Shown here: positions 55,531-64,000 of the stretch, one piece after another
Numbering within the stretch: position 1 is the first letter of the stretch
How the letters are laid out: the number at the start of each line of letters is the position of its first letter
Assembly (NCBI GenBank): GCA_023014485.1
Contig: JAJOZX010001734.1
Location: 196,501 to 260,500 of the forward strand
Direction of reading: 5' to 3'
Source: Bathynomus jamesi
Lineage: Eukaryota; Arthropoda; Malacostraca; Isopoda; Cirolanidae
DNA length: 64,000 bases
Position numbers and translations under genes: made by a program
Notes under the pieces: model-generated
What the model was told of the DNA's origin: nothing
Databases searched by the model: none
Seen by the model: the letters and a program-made list of their open reading frames with translations, nothing else

Positions 55531-55945
55531 CAGGGTGTCCCGTAAGTCTGGACCCATAGGGCAAAATTAATAAAATTACAAAATAGTCCCAGTTTCGCTG
55601 GACATGCGTCGAAGTGACTTCTTGGGACTGACAGCGAAGCTAGCCAACACATTGGTACTGGTTTCGTCTTCCGTAACAGTCCTTGAATGTCCTCTGCGAG
55701 GCTTGTCAGCTACGGATCCAGTTTCCTTAAATTTGGCTATCAACTTGCCAACACATCTGTGTGTGATTGGTGCCACTGTCTGGATGCATATTGTTGAATT
55801 CTTCGGCCACTTCCCGGTGACTGCGGGTCCCGACCAGCAAAATAACTTGAACTCTCTCCTCTCTAGTCAGTGACATGGTTTACCTGCAACATAATAAAAA
55901 AATATATTATAAATCCCTATGGGTCCAGACTTACGGGACACCCTG
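55531..55945 (-). mobile_element. Tc1/mariner-type deletion derivative, 415 bp
   Basis: Perfect or near-perfect inverted termini CAGGGTGTCCCGTAAGTCTG-GACCCATAGGG at 55531 and 55945, each flanked by TA. The interior carries only the N-terminal part of a transposase. The TA flanks belong to short TA microsatellites. Confidence 0.95.
55576..55876 (-). pseudogene. Transposase N-terminus (helix-turn-helix part)
   Basis: Minus strand: MSLTREERVQVILLVG (ATG at 55876) runs to a frame break near 55735. It continues as HRCVGKLIAKFKETGSVADK, RRGHSRTVTEDE and VLASFAVSPKKSLRRMS. These are the two HTH regions of a mariner-type transposase. The whole catalytic domain is deleted. Confidence 0.85.
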
Positions 55946-55996
55946 TATATATATATCTGCAACATCCACTCGTTTCACGTGCTAAATTGTGAAATT

Positions 55997-56030
<34 letters not shown>
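55997..56030. repeat. (TA)n microsatellite
   Basis: TA tract (interrupted) at the end of the first SINE copy of the array. Confidence 0.9.
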
Positions 56031-56034
<4 letters not shown>

Positions 56035-56038
<4 letters not shown>

Positions 56039-56808
56039 TTTAACTGCAATGACCACGCAGTATATTATTGTACAGAAACGACGTAAGTATAGAGGAGCGT
56101 TCTGCATACGAGGAAGAGAAATAACGAACAAATGAAAAATGAGGTAACCGCCCGGGAATCGAACCCAGGATCTTCCGATTGCCGGTCAGATATGCTATCC
56201 ACTACACCACGGGCCTCGATCAGTCAGAAGTCGTAATTCTCCTACATAGGGCAGAAACCAATGCCCTGAGAGGGCACCCTCGCAAATCGTGAATATGTAC
56301 ATTTAACTGCAATGACCACGCAGTATATTAATGTATAGAAACGACGTAAGTATAGAGGAGCGCTCTACACACGAGGAAGAGAAATAACGAACAAATGAAA
56401 AATGAGGTAACCGCCCGGGAATCGAACCCAGGATCTTCCGATTGTCGGTCAGATAAGCTATCCACTACAGCACGGGCCTCGATCAGTCAGAAGTCGTAGT
56501 TCCCCTACATAGGGCAGAACGCTCCTCTATACTCACGTCGTTTCTATACATTAATATACTGCGTGGTCATTGCAGTTAAATGTACATATTCACGATTTGC
56601 GAGGGTGCCCTCTCAGGGCATTGGTTTCTGCCCTATGTAGGAGAATTACGACTTCTGACTGATCGAGGCCCGTGGTGTAGTGGATATCATATCTGACCGG
56701 CAATCGGAAGATCCTGGGTTCGATTCCCGGGCGGTTACCTCATTTTTCATTTGTTCGTTATTTCTCTTCCTCGTGTGCAGAACGCTCCTCTATACTTACG
56801 TCGTTTCT

Positions 56809-56815
<7 letters not shown>
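56035..56815. mobile_element. Array of three tRNA-derived SINEs (two minus, one plus)
   Basis: tRNA-like heads at 56217-56141 (-), 56480-56404 (-) and 56665-56741 (+): A box GTGGTGTAGTGGATA, B box GGTTCGATTCC. Each body contains TTTTTCATTTGTTCGTTATT, CTCCTCTATACTTACGTCGT, TGCGTGGTCATTGCAGTTAA and GAGGGTGCCCTCTCAGGGCA. Copies two and three are head-to-head, forming a long palindrome centred near 56518. (TA)n lies at both outer ends. Same family as 35841-36297 but a different subtype (head GGCCCGTGG versus GGTCCGTAG). Confidence 0.9.
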
Positions 56816-56848
<33 letters not shown>

Positions 56849-57260
56849 TCAAATAATAATGTTTAAGATGGTGATTGAGGATAAATATTAATAATTATGA
56901 TGGCTAAACTACATATTGTAGCTTAATAATTTTATCATGTGGGGTATAGTCTGCCTACAAGCCTTTTCAGTTCGTTTCATTTCATATTAATGTAGAATAG
57001 TGAAATTTAATTTGGATAAGCAAAAGTTACCCCTATAATTGAAAATAAAATGTTTTAATTTAAATTATTCAACTTTTTTATTTAACTTCATATAATACAA
57101 ATATTAATCAAAGAAAATGTAATTGATTTAAAACATGTTTAGTCTGAGTTTCTAATTTGTGATGTATGCAATTACGAAAACGATAATGCATTTGAAGAGA
57201 TAATATGGCATTGGAGCTATCGGGAGAACGAATACGATGGAACAAAAAGGACTCGAATAT
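56816..57260. other. TA run, then AT-rich spacer
   Basis: TA to about 56845. The rest has no gene. Confidence 0.5.
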
Positions 57261-57269
57261 TTTTTTGTC

Positions 57270-57740
57270 TGATTTTGGCTGTTTGTTTGTTTCGAAAAAC
57301 CTTGAAAGAACCCCACAGGAAGATTTTTCTCGCGAAAGGTTATGATGAAGCCCTTCTTAAATTTTTTTCTCTTTTCAAGGGAGGTGACGACGAATGCTTT
57401 TTTTTTTCAATGAAGGTGAAAACGATTTTTTTTTCTCCCCAAAGAGGAAGGCGAGGCTATTTTTATTTATTTATTATTTTTGTTAAGGAGGATGGGGCCT
57501 CGCAAGGGGCCCTCAAGGGACAATTACCCTTCATTAAGGACGGTGAGACCCCATAAATGGGGTGAGGAACTTAAGTAAGGGGCCCCTCATAACGAAGGCG
57601 AAGGCCTTCAGGGGGCCCCTCCAGGGGCAGGATTTCAGAGCACCCCAACTTCCTCATACCTTTTGCCATCATACTACTACCTTAATGGTGCGAGGTGTCG
57701 ATGCATGATTGTACATGTAGTGGCAAGGGTGTTGTGGGTT
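57270..57740 (-). repeat. LINE 3' UTR-like repeat (inverted copy of 39330-39655)
   Basis: Shares AAGGCGAAGGCCTTC, TCCAGGGGCAGGATTTCAGA and CTTTTGCCATCATACTACTA in inverted order with the copy at 39.3 kb. It lies immediately downstream of the minus-strand RT ending near 57745. T-runs on the + strand (57364-57440) would be A-runs of the transcript. Confidence 0.7.
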
Positions 57741-57744
57741 AGTT

Positions 57745-59260
57745 GTCGCTGCTGCCATGAATTGTGTTCCCCATGTCTAAATGTTCCCTAACTTTCAGTA
57801 TTTTTGTTTCTGTGTGCAGGTGTTCTATTGGTTTTGTTTGAGTGCATCCTGTAATGATACGAAGTGCGTTGTTTTGTATTGTCTGTAAGGTGTTTATGTT
57901 TGTGTTTGAGATAATGTGTGCCAAGCATGGGCTAGCATAGTCCATAACTGAGCGAATATATTGTTTGTATATGAATGATGTTGTTTCCTGCTGGTGTCCT
58001 AAGTTTGGTGCCTGTTAGTACCCTAAGCGTGTTAAGTCTTGAGTACATTTGTTTTTGAAGTCCTGAATGTGGTTTACAAAAGATAATGATGTGTTGTATG
58101 TGACCCAAAGTATTTTGGTCCTGTGAGTGTGTAGAATGTTGGTGTTGTTTAGTGTAAGCTGTGGAGTTATCTGGTGTTGTTTTGTATTGCTTGTACACAA
58201 GGTGATGGTTGATTTTGTGGACGCTACTTTGAGTCTGTTGTGTGTGAGCCAGTCTTGTATGCTGTTTATGTATGTTTGTAGGTTATTTGTAGCGGTGTCG
58301 ATGTTGTTGTGGGTGGATGTTAGAGTGATGTCATCTGCATATGATGATAAGGTAAGCTTGTTATCTATGGGTGTTGGAATGTCATGCATGTATAAGTTGA
58401 GTAGTGTTGGTGAGAGAACCGAGCCTTGAGGGACCCCGTTCAGAAAAAGCTTGTTTTTGGATGACTTGCCATTAAATGTGACATGTGAGTATCTTCTTGA
58501 AAGATAGTTGCTCAGCCATCTTTTACTGTTATTGTGCATGTTTGTGTTGAGTATTTTGTTTATGAGAGGGAAGCCTGGGAGAGCATTAAATGCTTTACTA
58601 ATGTCTATTGTTGCAAATAGTGTACGTTGAGCTGGTCGTCTGGAATTGATGCCATCCATGATGTGCTGCGTGAGGTTAGTGAGTAATGTCGTGGTTGAGT
58701 GGTGAGGTCTGAATCCATGTTGAATAGACGATAGTGGTATCTGTGGGTTGGTGATTTGTAAAATTCGTCTTTCTGTTACTTTGGAAGGTGTGCATAGTAA
58801 AGTAATGGGTCTATAGGAAGCTGGTTCTGTTGGATTTTGGTTTGGTTTGAGTAGTGTAATAATTTTACCTTGTTTCCATATGTCAGGAATAATACAGTGT
58901 TGGTATGAATATGTGCTGATATTTGCGAGAGTTATTATTCCCTGTGGGCCCAGGTGTTTAAGGTGTATGTTAGATATGTTGTCTGGTCCAGTAGCCTTCG
59001 AATTCTTAATGTTTTTGATGATCTTGGTGGTCTTGTCTATATTGAAGTGTGTAATGGTCGTGTCGGGTCTGTAGGTTTTCTTGTGTCTGGTTGTTTGTCT
59101 GTCTGCGTGTTTCTGGTTGTTGTCTCTGTTTAAGTGAGTTATCTTTGCGTAGTGATTAACTAAAATGTTAGGAATGTTGCGATATTATTTTGGCTGCGAC
59201 AGATAGCCGCGTGTGAGGTGTGAATGCCGATGTTAGAGTGGATAATGTTGTTTATAGTCT
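57745..59260 (-). pseudogene. LINE reverse transcriptase (jockey/I-like), nearly continuous
   Basis: The minus frame is open from about 59230 to 58015: NSKATGPDNISNIHLKHLG, WKQGKIITLLKPNQNPTEPA, SYRPITLLCTPSKVTE, IQHGFRPHHSTTTLLTNLTQ, ATIDISKAFNALPGFPLINK (motif A Asp), FLNGVPQGSVLSPTLLNLYM (motif B) and TLSSYADDITLTSTHNNI (YADD). It then shifts frame into INTLQTIQNNALRIITGCTQ (57945-57739). The N-terminal endonuclease is missing. The RT core has no internal stop, so this copy is younger than its neighbours; the C-terminal part is frameshifted. Confidence 0.85.
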
Positions 59261-60265
59261 TGTATAGCCTCGCTGTATCTGTGGAGTGGTTTAGTGTTGT
59301 TATGAATTTCCTATGTAGCTATTTGCATTGGCAGATTACCCATTAGGCACAGTAGGCGCCGGCCTAGGTGTCCCAAAGGTTCAGCAAAAAAATCCATATT
59401 CCAGTGTAATGCTCTCGGCACACTCAAGATACGTGAATAGCCTAATATTGTTGAAATAGTAATCATTGCTTATTGGAGATACACTGAGGTATAGCCTACA
59501 GTGAAATATAATGAAATGCAGCAGTCTACTTTGATGGAGAGGTTTGAATATTGATAAATACTTCGACAAATTTGCAGGTAGATGGACTTAACCTGTAGAG
59601 AAAAAATTATAAGCCCACAGAAATCCACGGCCCATGTTCAGATCTGGAGCAAATTGGACAGATTTTCCAGTCTGGAATTATATGCTGCTTGCCGCAATCT
59701 TACTTGTATCACTTGCCCTATTATGCAAACATGAAAAACTGACAATTTTCCTCGACATCTGCCCTTAAATTACTGTGGGCTTATCATTTTTCTCTCTGGT
59801 GGTAATTCCATCTGTCTGCAGAATTGACAAACTATCAATTTTAAAATCTTTCCATCAAAATATTGTGGGCACATTTTATATATTTTATATTTATATAATT
59901 TAGTAAGGTTTATTTGGTGCTAGCATTTTAAAAGTTAAATTAAAAATTAAATAAATTAAATAAATTAAATAAATTTTCTTACATTAATATACCATTTATA
60001 AACACAATAGTGTTTTATGTTGTATCATCTTTCATCTTAGTAAATTTAGTTTATACAATTATTTTGAAAAAACAGTTCAATCCACCCTTTAATGAGCTTT
60101 ATTGCAAAAATAGAAAAACTTGGGCCTTTTCGAAAAAGTTGGTTTTATTGCCAACCCCTGTTTAAGATTATTTAAAGAACGCAGTATGGTATATAGCCAT
60201 TAGGCCTAATCCAAGTATTTGGAATTTAGAACAATGCATATTATATTTTTTATGTATTTATAAAC
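59261..60265. other. No gene; a hAT-terminus-like phrase near 59328
   Basis: GGCAGATTACCCATTAGGCA-CAGTAGGC (59329-59356) resembles ends of hAT-like repeats, but no partner end was found. The rest is AT-rich. Confidence 0.4.
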
Positions 60266-60475
60266 GCGCCTCGGTGGTGTAGTGGTCAGCGCCACTGACT
60301 ACGAATCTATCGGCCCTGGGTTCGAGACCCAGTGACTGCAGCTGGAGCGCAGCAAAACCCACCTTTCATCCTTCCACACAATAAAGTGGTTGGTAGATAA
60401 CTGGGTAACCTGGGTGGCCAAGTGGTTAAGACGCTGGGCTGCTGGTGGGGTGGACCTTCGTCAGAATGAACAATT
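60266..60475 (+). mobile_element. tRNA-related SINE head(s)
   Basis: GCGCCTCGGTGGTGTAGTGG starts a tRNA-like unit with A box TGGTGTAGTGG, an anticodon-like loop CTACGAA and B box GGTTCGAGACC (60319-60329). The 3' acceptor strand does not pair with the 5' end, so it is not a functional tRNA gene. A second A-box-like unit, TGGCCAAGTGG, lies at 60416-60426 without a B box. Polymerase III promoter elements are inferred from sequence alone. Confidence 0.6.
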
Positions 60476-61054
60476 CGGGCGGAAGCTAACCAAAGATTAT
60501 GTAAAAACATTGTTTAAAAAAAATTATGAAAGAAGTAAAAATATTTTTTTTCATTTTTGGTGGTTAACATTGATTTTAACCTTTTTGGTTATGATCTTGA
60601 CATATTCCGTTTTTAATTGGCATGCAATGAATAGATGTAGCTGTGATTAATTACGATTTTACATTCATACATATAAAGCAGCTACCATGTGTAGTTAGGT
60701 ACTTTATAAAATTTGTATTGTCCCTGTAGCCTACTTATATGCATTGAACACTGACATCATAATGCAGTTGATATCAATGAAAAATAATGATTAAGAAGAG
60801 TACAAAATTTGAAAAATCTAATGTTAAAAAGTCAACGGCTTAAACCAGTGGTTTCCAACCTTTTTGCCTAAGTAGGTTACATACAAGTGTCAAATGTGTA
60901 GAGAAAACCGAACCTTGAAGCAAAAATGTAGTTACTATCATCTAAAGAGGAAACTAAAAAAATTATTTAATGTAACATAACATATGCGTATGTAATTTTT
61001 GTTTTTTTAATTTTGATTGCAGGTGGACACATTTGGTAGGCCTACTTTATTATA
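60476..61054. other. No gene recognised
   Basis: AT-rich spacer. A 60-80 codon frame to 60650 is hydrophobic at its end but has no homology that I know. Confidence 0.4.
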
Positions 61055-61372
61055 TAGGGACAGTCCCGCATTTGATCCAAAAATCCCGCGTCAAAATCCC
61101 GCGTCAAAATCCTGCGTTCAAAATGTTCCGCAAAAAATATTTTTTAAGCAAATGTTTAGGGATGAATTGATTTAGAATTTCATTATTATGTATAATAATT
61201 TCAATTTATTCACGATGTTTAATTGTTAAATATTATTGTAATAAATTTTTCTAATTTTATTTGTTGTAACCGTTGAAGAAATCTAGTTTCATTTTGAAAA
61301 AATAGTTGGTCTTGAAAAAACCTCAGAAAAATTTTTGTCCAGCATGGGCATTTGAAAAATTTGGCAACCCTA
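61055..61372. mobile_element. hAT-like non-autonomous element, copy 2 (short)
   Basis: Ends TAGGGACAGTCCCGCATTTG and, inverted, TAGGGTTGCCAAATTTTTC. It shares GTCCCGCATTTGATCCAAAA, the TCACGATGTTTAATTGTTAA region and the right end (GGGCATTTGAAAAA) with 14611-15457. It lacks about 500 bp of interior. No matching octamer flanks, so older or rearranged. Confidence 0.8.
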
Positions 61373-62285
61373 ATTCTTTATATGTAGAAATGGAAATCAC
61401 AGCTACACATCTGTACATTGAATGCCAATTAAAAAATAAATTAAAATCAACAAAAATGAACCAAAATCAATATAAAAGACTAGAAATGGAAAACACTGGT
61501 TTAATTATTTTTTCAATAACTGATTTTTTAACCCACATATTGTATAAAATATATATTACTCTACTAAACTCCAAATGTTTGGATTTGGCCTAGTACCTTT
61601 ATATTGCATTCCTTAAAAGATCTTCAATAAGCATAGGCCTATAAGTCATATATTTAGTCATATCTGATTGCGGATGGAACACACTGGGTCATAGGTAGAT
61701 GTATACTGAAATTAGATAACTTGTATAAGAATATTAAAAACATCACCCTTTCCGGTCTAGCTAGTCATGATTAGAAACGTATCTGGTACATTCCTAATTT
61801 GAAGCCTAGTCCCTGTTGGTTCGAAATACTAAGGGAATATCTTTTTATTTGAAATTTGTGAGCTTCCCTTCAAACCTTCTGATATTAGAAGGCAGACAAC
61901 TATCTTCGATGTAAAGGCTGGAAGGCCCTCTCCCATCACAGTTGCCTAATTGCTCTTCACTTGGAAGAATCTGCCCTTGCAATAAAAAATTTGTTATTCT
62001 GTGTATGTACTGTATATGCCGTTTCAGGCAGTTCATAATGAAAAAGATTACTTTAATAATTATAATTAATTGGTAATATTATTATTGTACTTACAACTTA
62101 TTACTGTAATAAGTCTGACATATTATTAAGCAGTGGCGCCATTTGTCGGGAGTGTAAGAGGTGCAGTTACCTCCCCCAAGACTCTGTTTGCCACCTCCAA
62201 GGCTGCATGTGCCCCTTCCAAGAAATCTCTTGGTGACGCACTTGAATTCACATTAGGATTTTATCATCTACGCAGCAATTTACGC
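61373..62285. other. No gene recognised
   Basis: AT-rich. CAGTGGCGCCATTTGTCGGG at 62132 looks like a hAT terminus, without a detected partner. Confidence 0.4.
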
Positions 62286-62289
62286 TTAC

Positions 62290-63935
62290 GTCTTGATTTC
62301 TAAATAAAGACCAGGTTCTTTTTTTTCATGCACGAAGGAGGGGGCAAAGGCGAACGCCCGCAAAAGTGCCCCACCCCCCTCCAATAGAAGAAGAGGAGAG
62401 CCAAAATCAAGGTCCACGGTGTTCGAGATGCCTACACTCTCTGCGTTTGAAACATTGGAGGTCACAGACAGGGTGAAAGATGGATTGAGGAAGATTGTTC
62501 CAGAGTTGACCGGTTGAATAGACGAAAGACTGGAAATACCGATTAACATTTGCATTAGAGAGTTGGACAGAAAAGGAATGAGAAAGTGTCGAAAGTCTGG
62601 TGCTGCGTGCTCTCCTTAAAGGAGTAGGCATGCAGTTACAGAGTTCAGCAGAGCAGCGTCCGTTAAAATACCGACAGTAAAGAGAGAGTGAAGCAACATT
62701 CCGGCGAAGAGAGAAGGATTAAAGATAGTCAGTAAGAAGCGGGGAATTGATGAGACGAAAAGCCTTTGATTCCATCCGTTCAAGTACGGCTGTGTGGGTT
62801 GAGCCATCCCATACATGAAAAGCATACTCCATAAAGGGGTGGACAAGATCCCTATACAGAGACAGCAACTGAGTGGAGGATGAAGAAACCGTGAAGCCAG
62901 TACAGCACACCTAACCTCTTAGAAGCTGTTTTGGGAAGAGAGTAAATGTGATCTTTCAAGGAAGTATCACGAGAATGTTAAGAGAAGAGGAAGGATTGAG
63001 TTGTGCGGAAGATTATGACGAGTAGACAGACGAAGGAACTGAGTTTTTGAGGCATTGAAAGCCACAAAGTTTTTCTCTGCCCTAATCAGAGATATTAGAA
63101 AGATCAGAGGTCAGGTGCTGCATAGCCGCAGTACGCAAATCATGGAATGACTGTTGAGAGGGATGCTTTGGGAAGCGGGTGGAGAAGTGAAGAGCGGAAG
63201 TACTGTCTAAGGGCCTCCCAATCAGCGGCGCCAAAGTGCCGAAGGCCGGATTGGAGCGATAGCACAGAAAACAGGTATAAGATTGTGGTCGGAGGAGCCC
63301 AACGGAGAAAAACGTTTCACAGAGTAAGAAGGATGAGAGGTAAGAAATATCCAGAATGTTGGGCCTATCTCCAAGGCGATCGAAGATACGAGTAGGGTGT
63401 TGTACAATCTGTTTTGGGTTATTTAGGATAGAAAAGTTTAAAGCTAGTTCACCAGTGATGTTAGTGAAATGGGAGGAAAGCCAAAGGTGGTGAACAATGA
63501 AATTTCCTAAAATAGAGATTTCAGCAAACGAAGAGCGGGATAGAATGTATCCCACTTTGGAAGTGAGGTAGTCAAAGTATTTTGGATACTCAGTAGAATT
63601 AGGAGAAAGATAAACAGCGCAGATCAATTTAGTTTGAGATTGACATATAAGCCGCAGACAGAGGGTATAGAATTCGGAAGATTCGAGTTCGGGAATACGA
63701 GAACAATTTAGGTCATTGCGTACACATTCGCAATATCCATCTTTGGAGTGAAATTGAGTATACAGAAAGTAAGAGGGTACAGAAAAGGGGTTGATGCCAG
63801 TCGTCTCACACACTTGAGTTTCAGTGAGGAAATGATGAGGAGGTTTAAAGAAGGAGAGTTGGTGTTCAACAGATTGAAAATTTGAGAAACGGTGACGAAT
63901 GTTGCAGAAATTAATGAAAAATTAATCATACAGAG
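62290..63935 (-). mobile_element. Jockey-like LINE, copy 2: endonuclease plus RT C-terminus, internally deleted
   Basis: Minus strand. The endonuclease frame 63813-63082 reads DGYCECVRNDLNCSRIPELE, LICAVYLSPNSTEYPKYFDY, SILGNFIVHHLWLS (GDFNVHH equivalent) and a degenerate end. It then passes directly to the RT thumb/C-terminus (62910-62407: LYRDLVHPFMEYAFHVWDGS, HSFSVQLSNANVNRYFQSFV, TGQLWNNLPQSIF), so most of the RT is deleted. The family is one I remember from brachyuran crabs and supports a decapod origin. Not autonomous. Confidence 0.8.
63082..63813 (-). pseudogene. Jockey-like LINE endonuclease domain
   Basis: 243 codons without a stop. The domain lacks its N-terminal Glu region. The GDFN motif is altered to GNF and the S-D-H motif region is frameshifted (the frame 63407-63222 contains FSPLGSSDHNLIPVFCAI, the intact SDH box). 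Two frames therefore overlap around 63290. Catalysis is unlikely. Confidence 0.75.
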
Positions 63936-64000
63936 GCCCAGAACATCTCAAATGGGCGGTAGGAGATCCAGCCCCACTGCCTAGGACTGCATTCCAGGTA

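Noticed and set aside
60266..60345. Functional tRNA-Arg gene
   Set aside because: A and B boxes are present, but the acceptor stem does not pair and the sequence continues as a SINE-like body.
62129..62350. Additional hAT element starting CAGTGGCGCC at 62132
   Set aside because: No inverted partner end or 8-bp duplication could be found.

Overview
The window looks like repeat-dense nuclear DNA of an arthropod, most likely a decapod crustacean. There are no operons, coding exons carry GT-AG introns, and (TA)n microsatellites are everywhere. Almost all recognisable protein sequence belongs to eukaryotic mobile elements: Tc1/mariner, hAT, a PIF/Harbinger-like MITE, Penelope-like elements, several LINE families, tRNA-derived SINEs and Polinton/adintovirus elements. 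A jockey-like LINE near the right end resembles copies I remember from crab genomes. The decapod assignment is inference.

Layout. 1-1060 (-): three well-spliced exons of an uncharacterised conserved invertebrate protein that runs off the left edge. 1.1-2.9 kb: a long-TIR element carrying an intact Tc1-like transposon. 2.9-5.7 kb (+): Polinton/adintovirus capsid block (minor capsid, basic core protein, major capsid, adenain-like protease), with only small breaks. 5.7-8.5 kb (-): two exon-like segments of an unknown gene, separated by a deleted Tc1 copy and a Penelope-like 3' end. 9.4-10.6 kb: minisatellites and a G-rich tract. 10.7-21.5 kb (+): a protein-primed DNA polymerase B pseudogene, split by a 6.8-kb TA-flanked nested element and by a 1.6-kb TG...CA element. 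21.6-28.4 kb: a complete LTR-bounded retroelement without recognisable gag-pol, carrying a composite double Tc1. 28.7-29.2 kb: two unrecognised ORFs. 30.7-35.6 kb: LINE remnants and a Penelope-like 3' end. 35.8-36.3 kb: SINEs. 37.4 kb: palindromic MITE. 41.0-41.6 kb: hAT MITE with a perfect 8-bp target duplication. 42.2-46.3 kb (-): a second, more complete Polinton polymerase pseudogene. 46.8-54 kb: decayed LINEs. 55.5-56.8 kb: mariner-type MITE and a SINE array. 57.3-59.3 kb: LINE RT. 60.3-61.4 kb: tRNA-like SINE and hAT MITE. 62.3-63.9 kb: jockey-like LINE.

As a whole the window is a transposon graveyard with some recent activity (the intact Tc1 transposase) and very deep nesting. The least ordinary parts are these: the five-level nest in the polymerase gene; a Tc1-like family whose transposase has an intron just before the second catalytic Asp; hammerhead-ribozyme-like cores at two Penelope-like 3' ends and inside that Tc1 intron; the composite Tc1; and the spliced unknown host-like genes. 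No functional single-copy host gene can be shown complete here.
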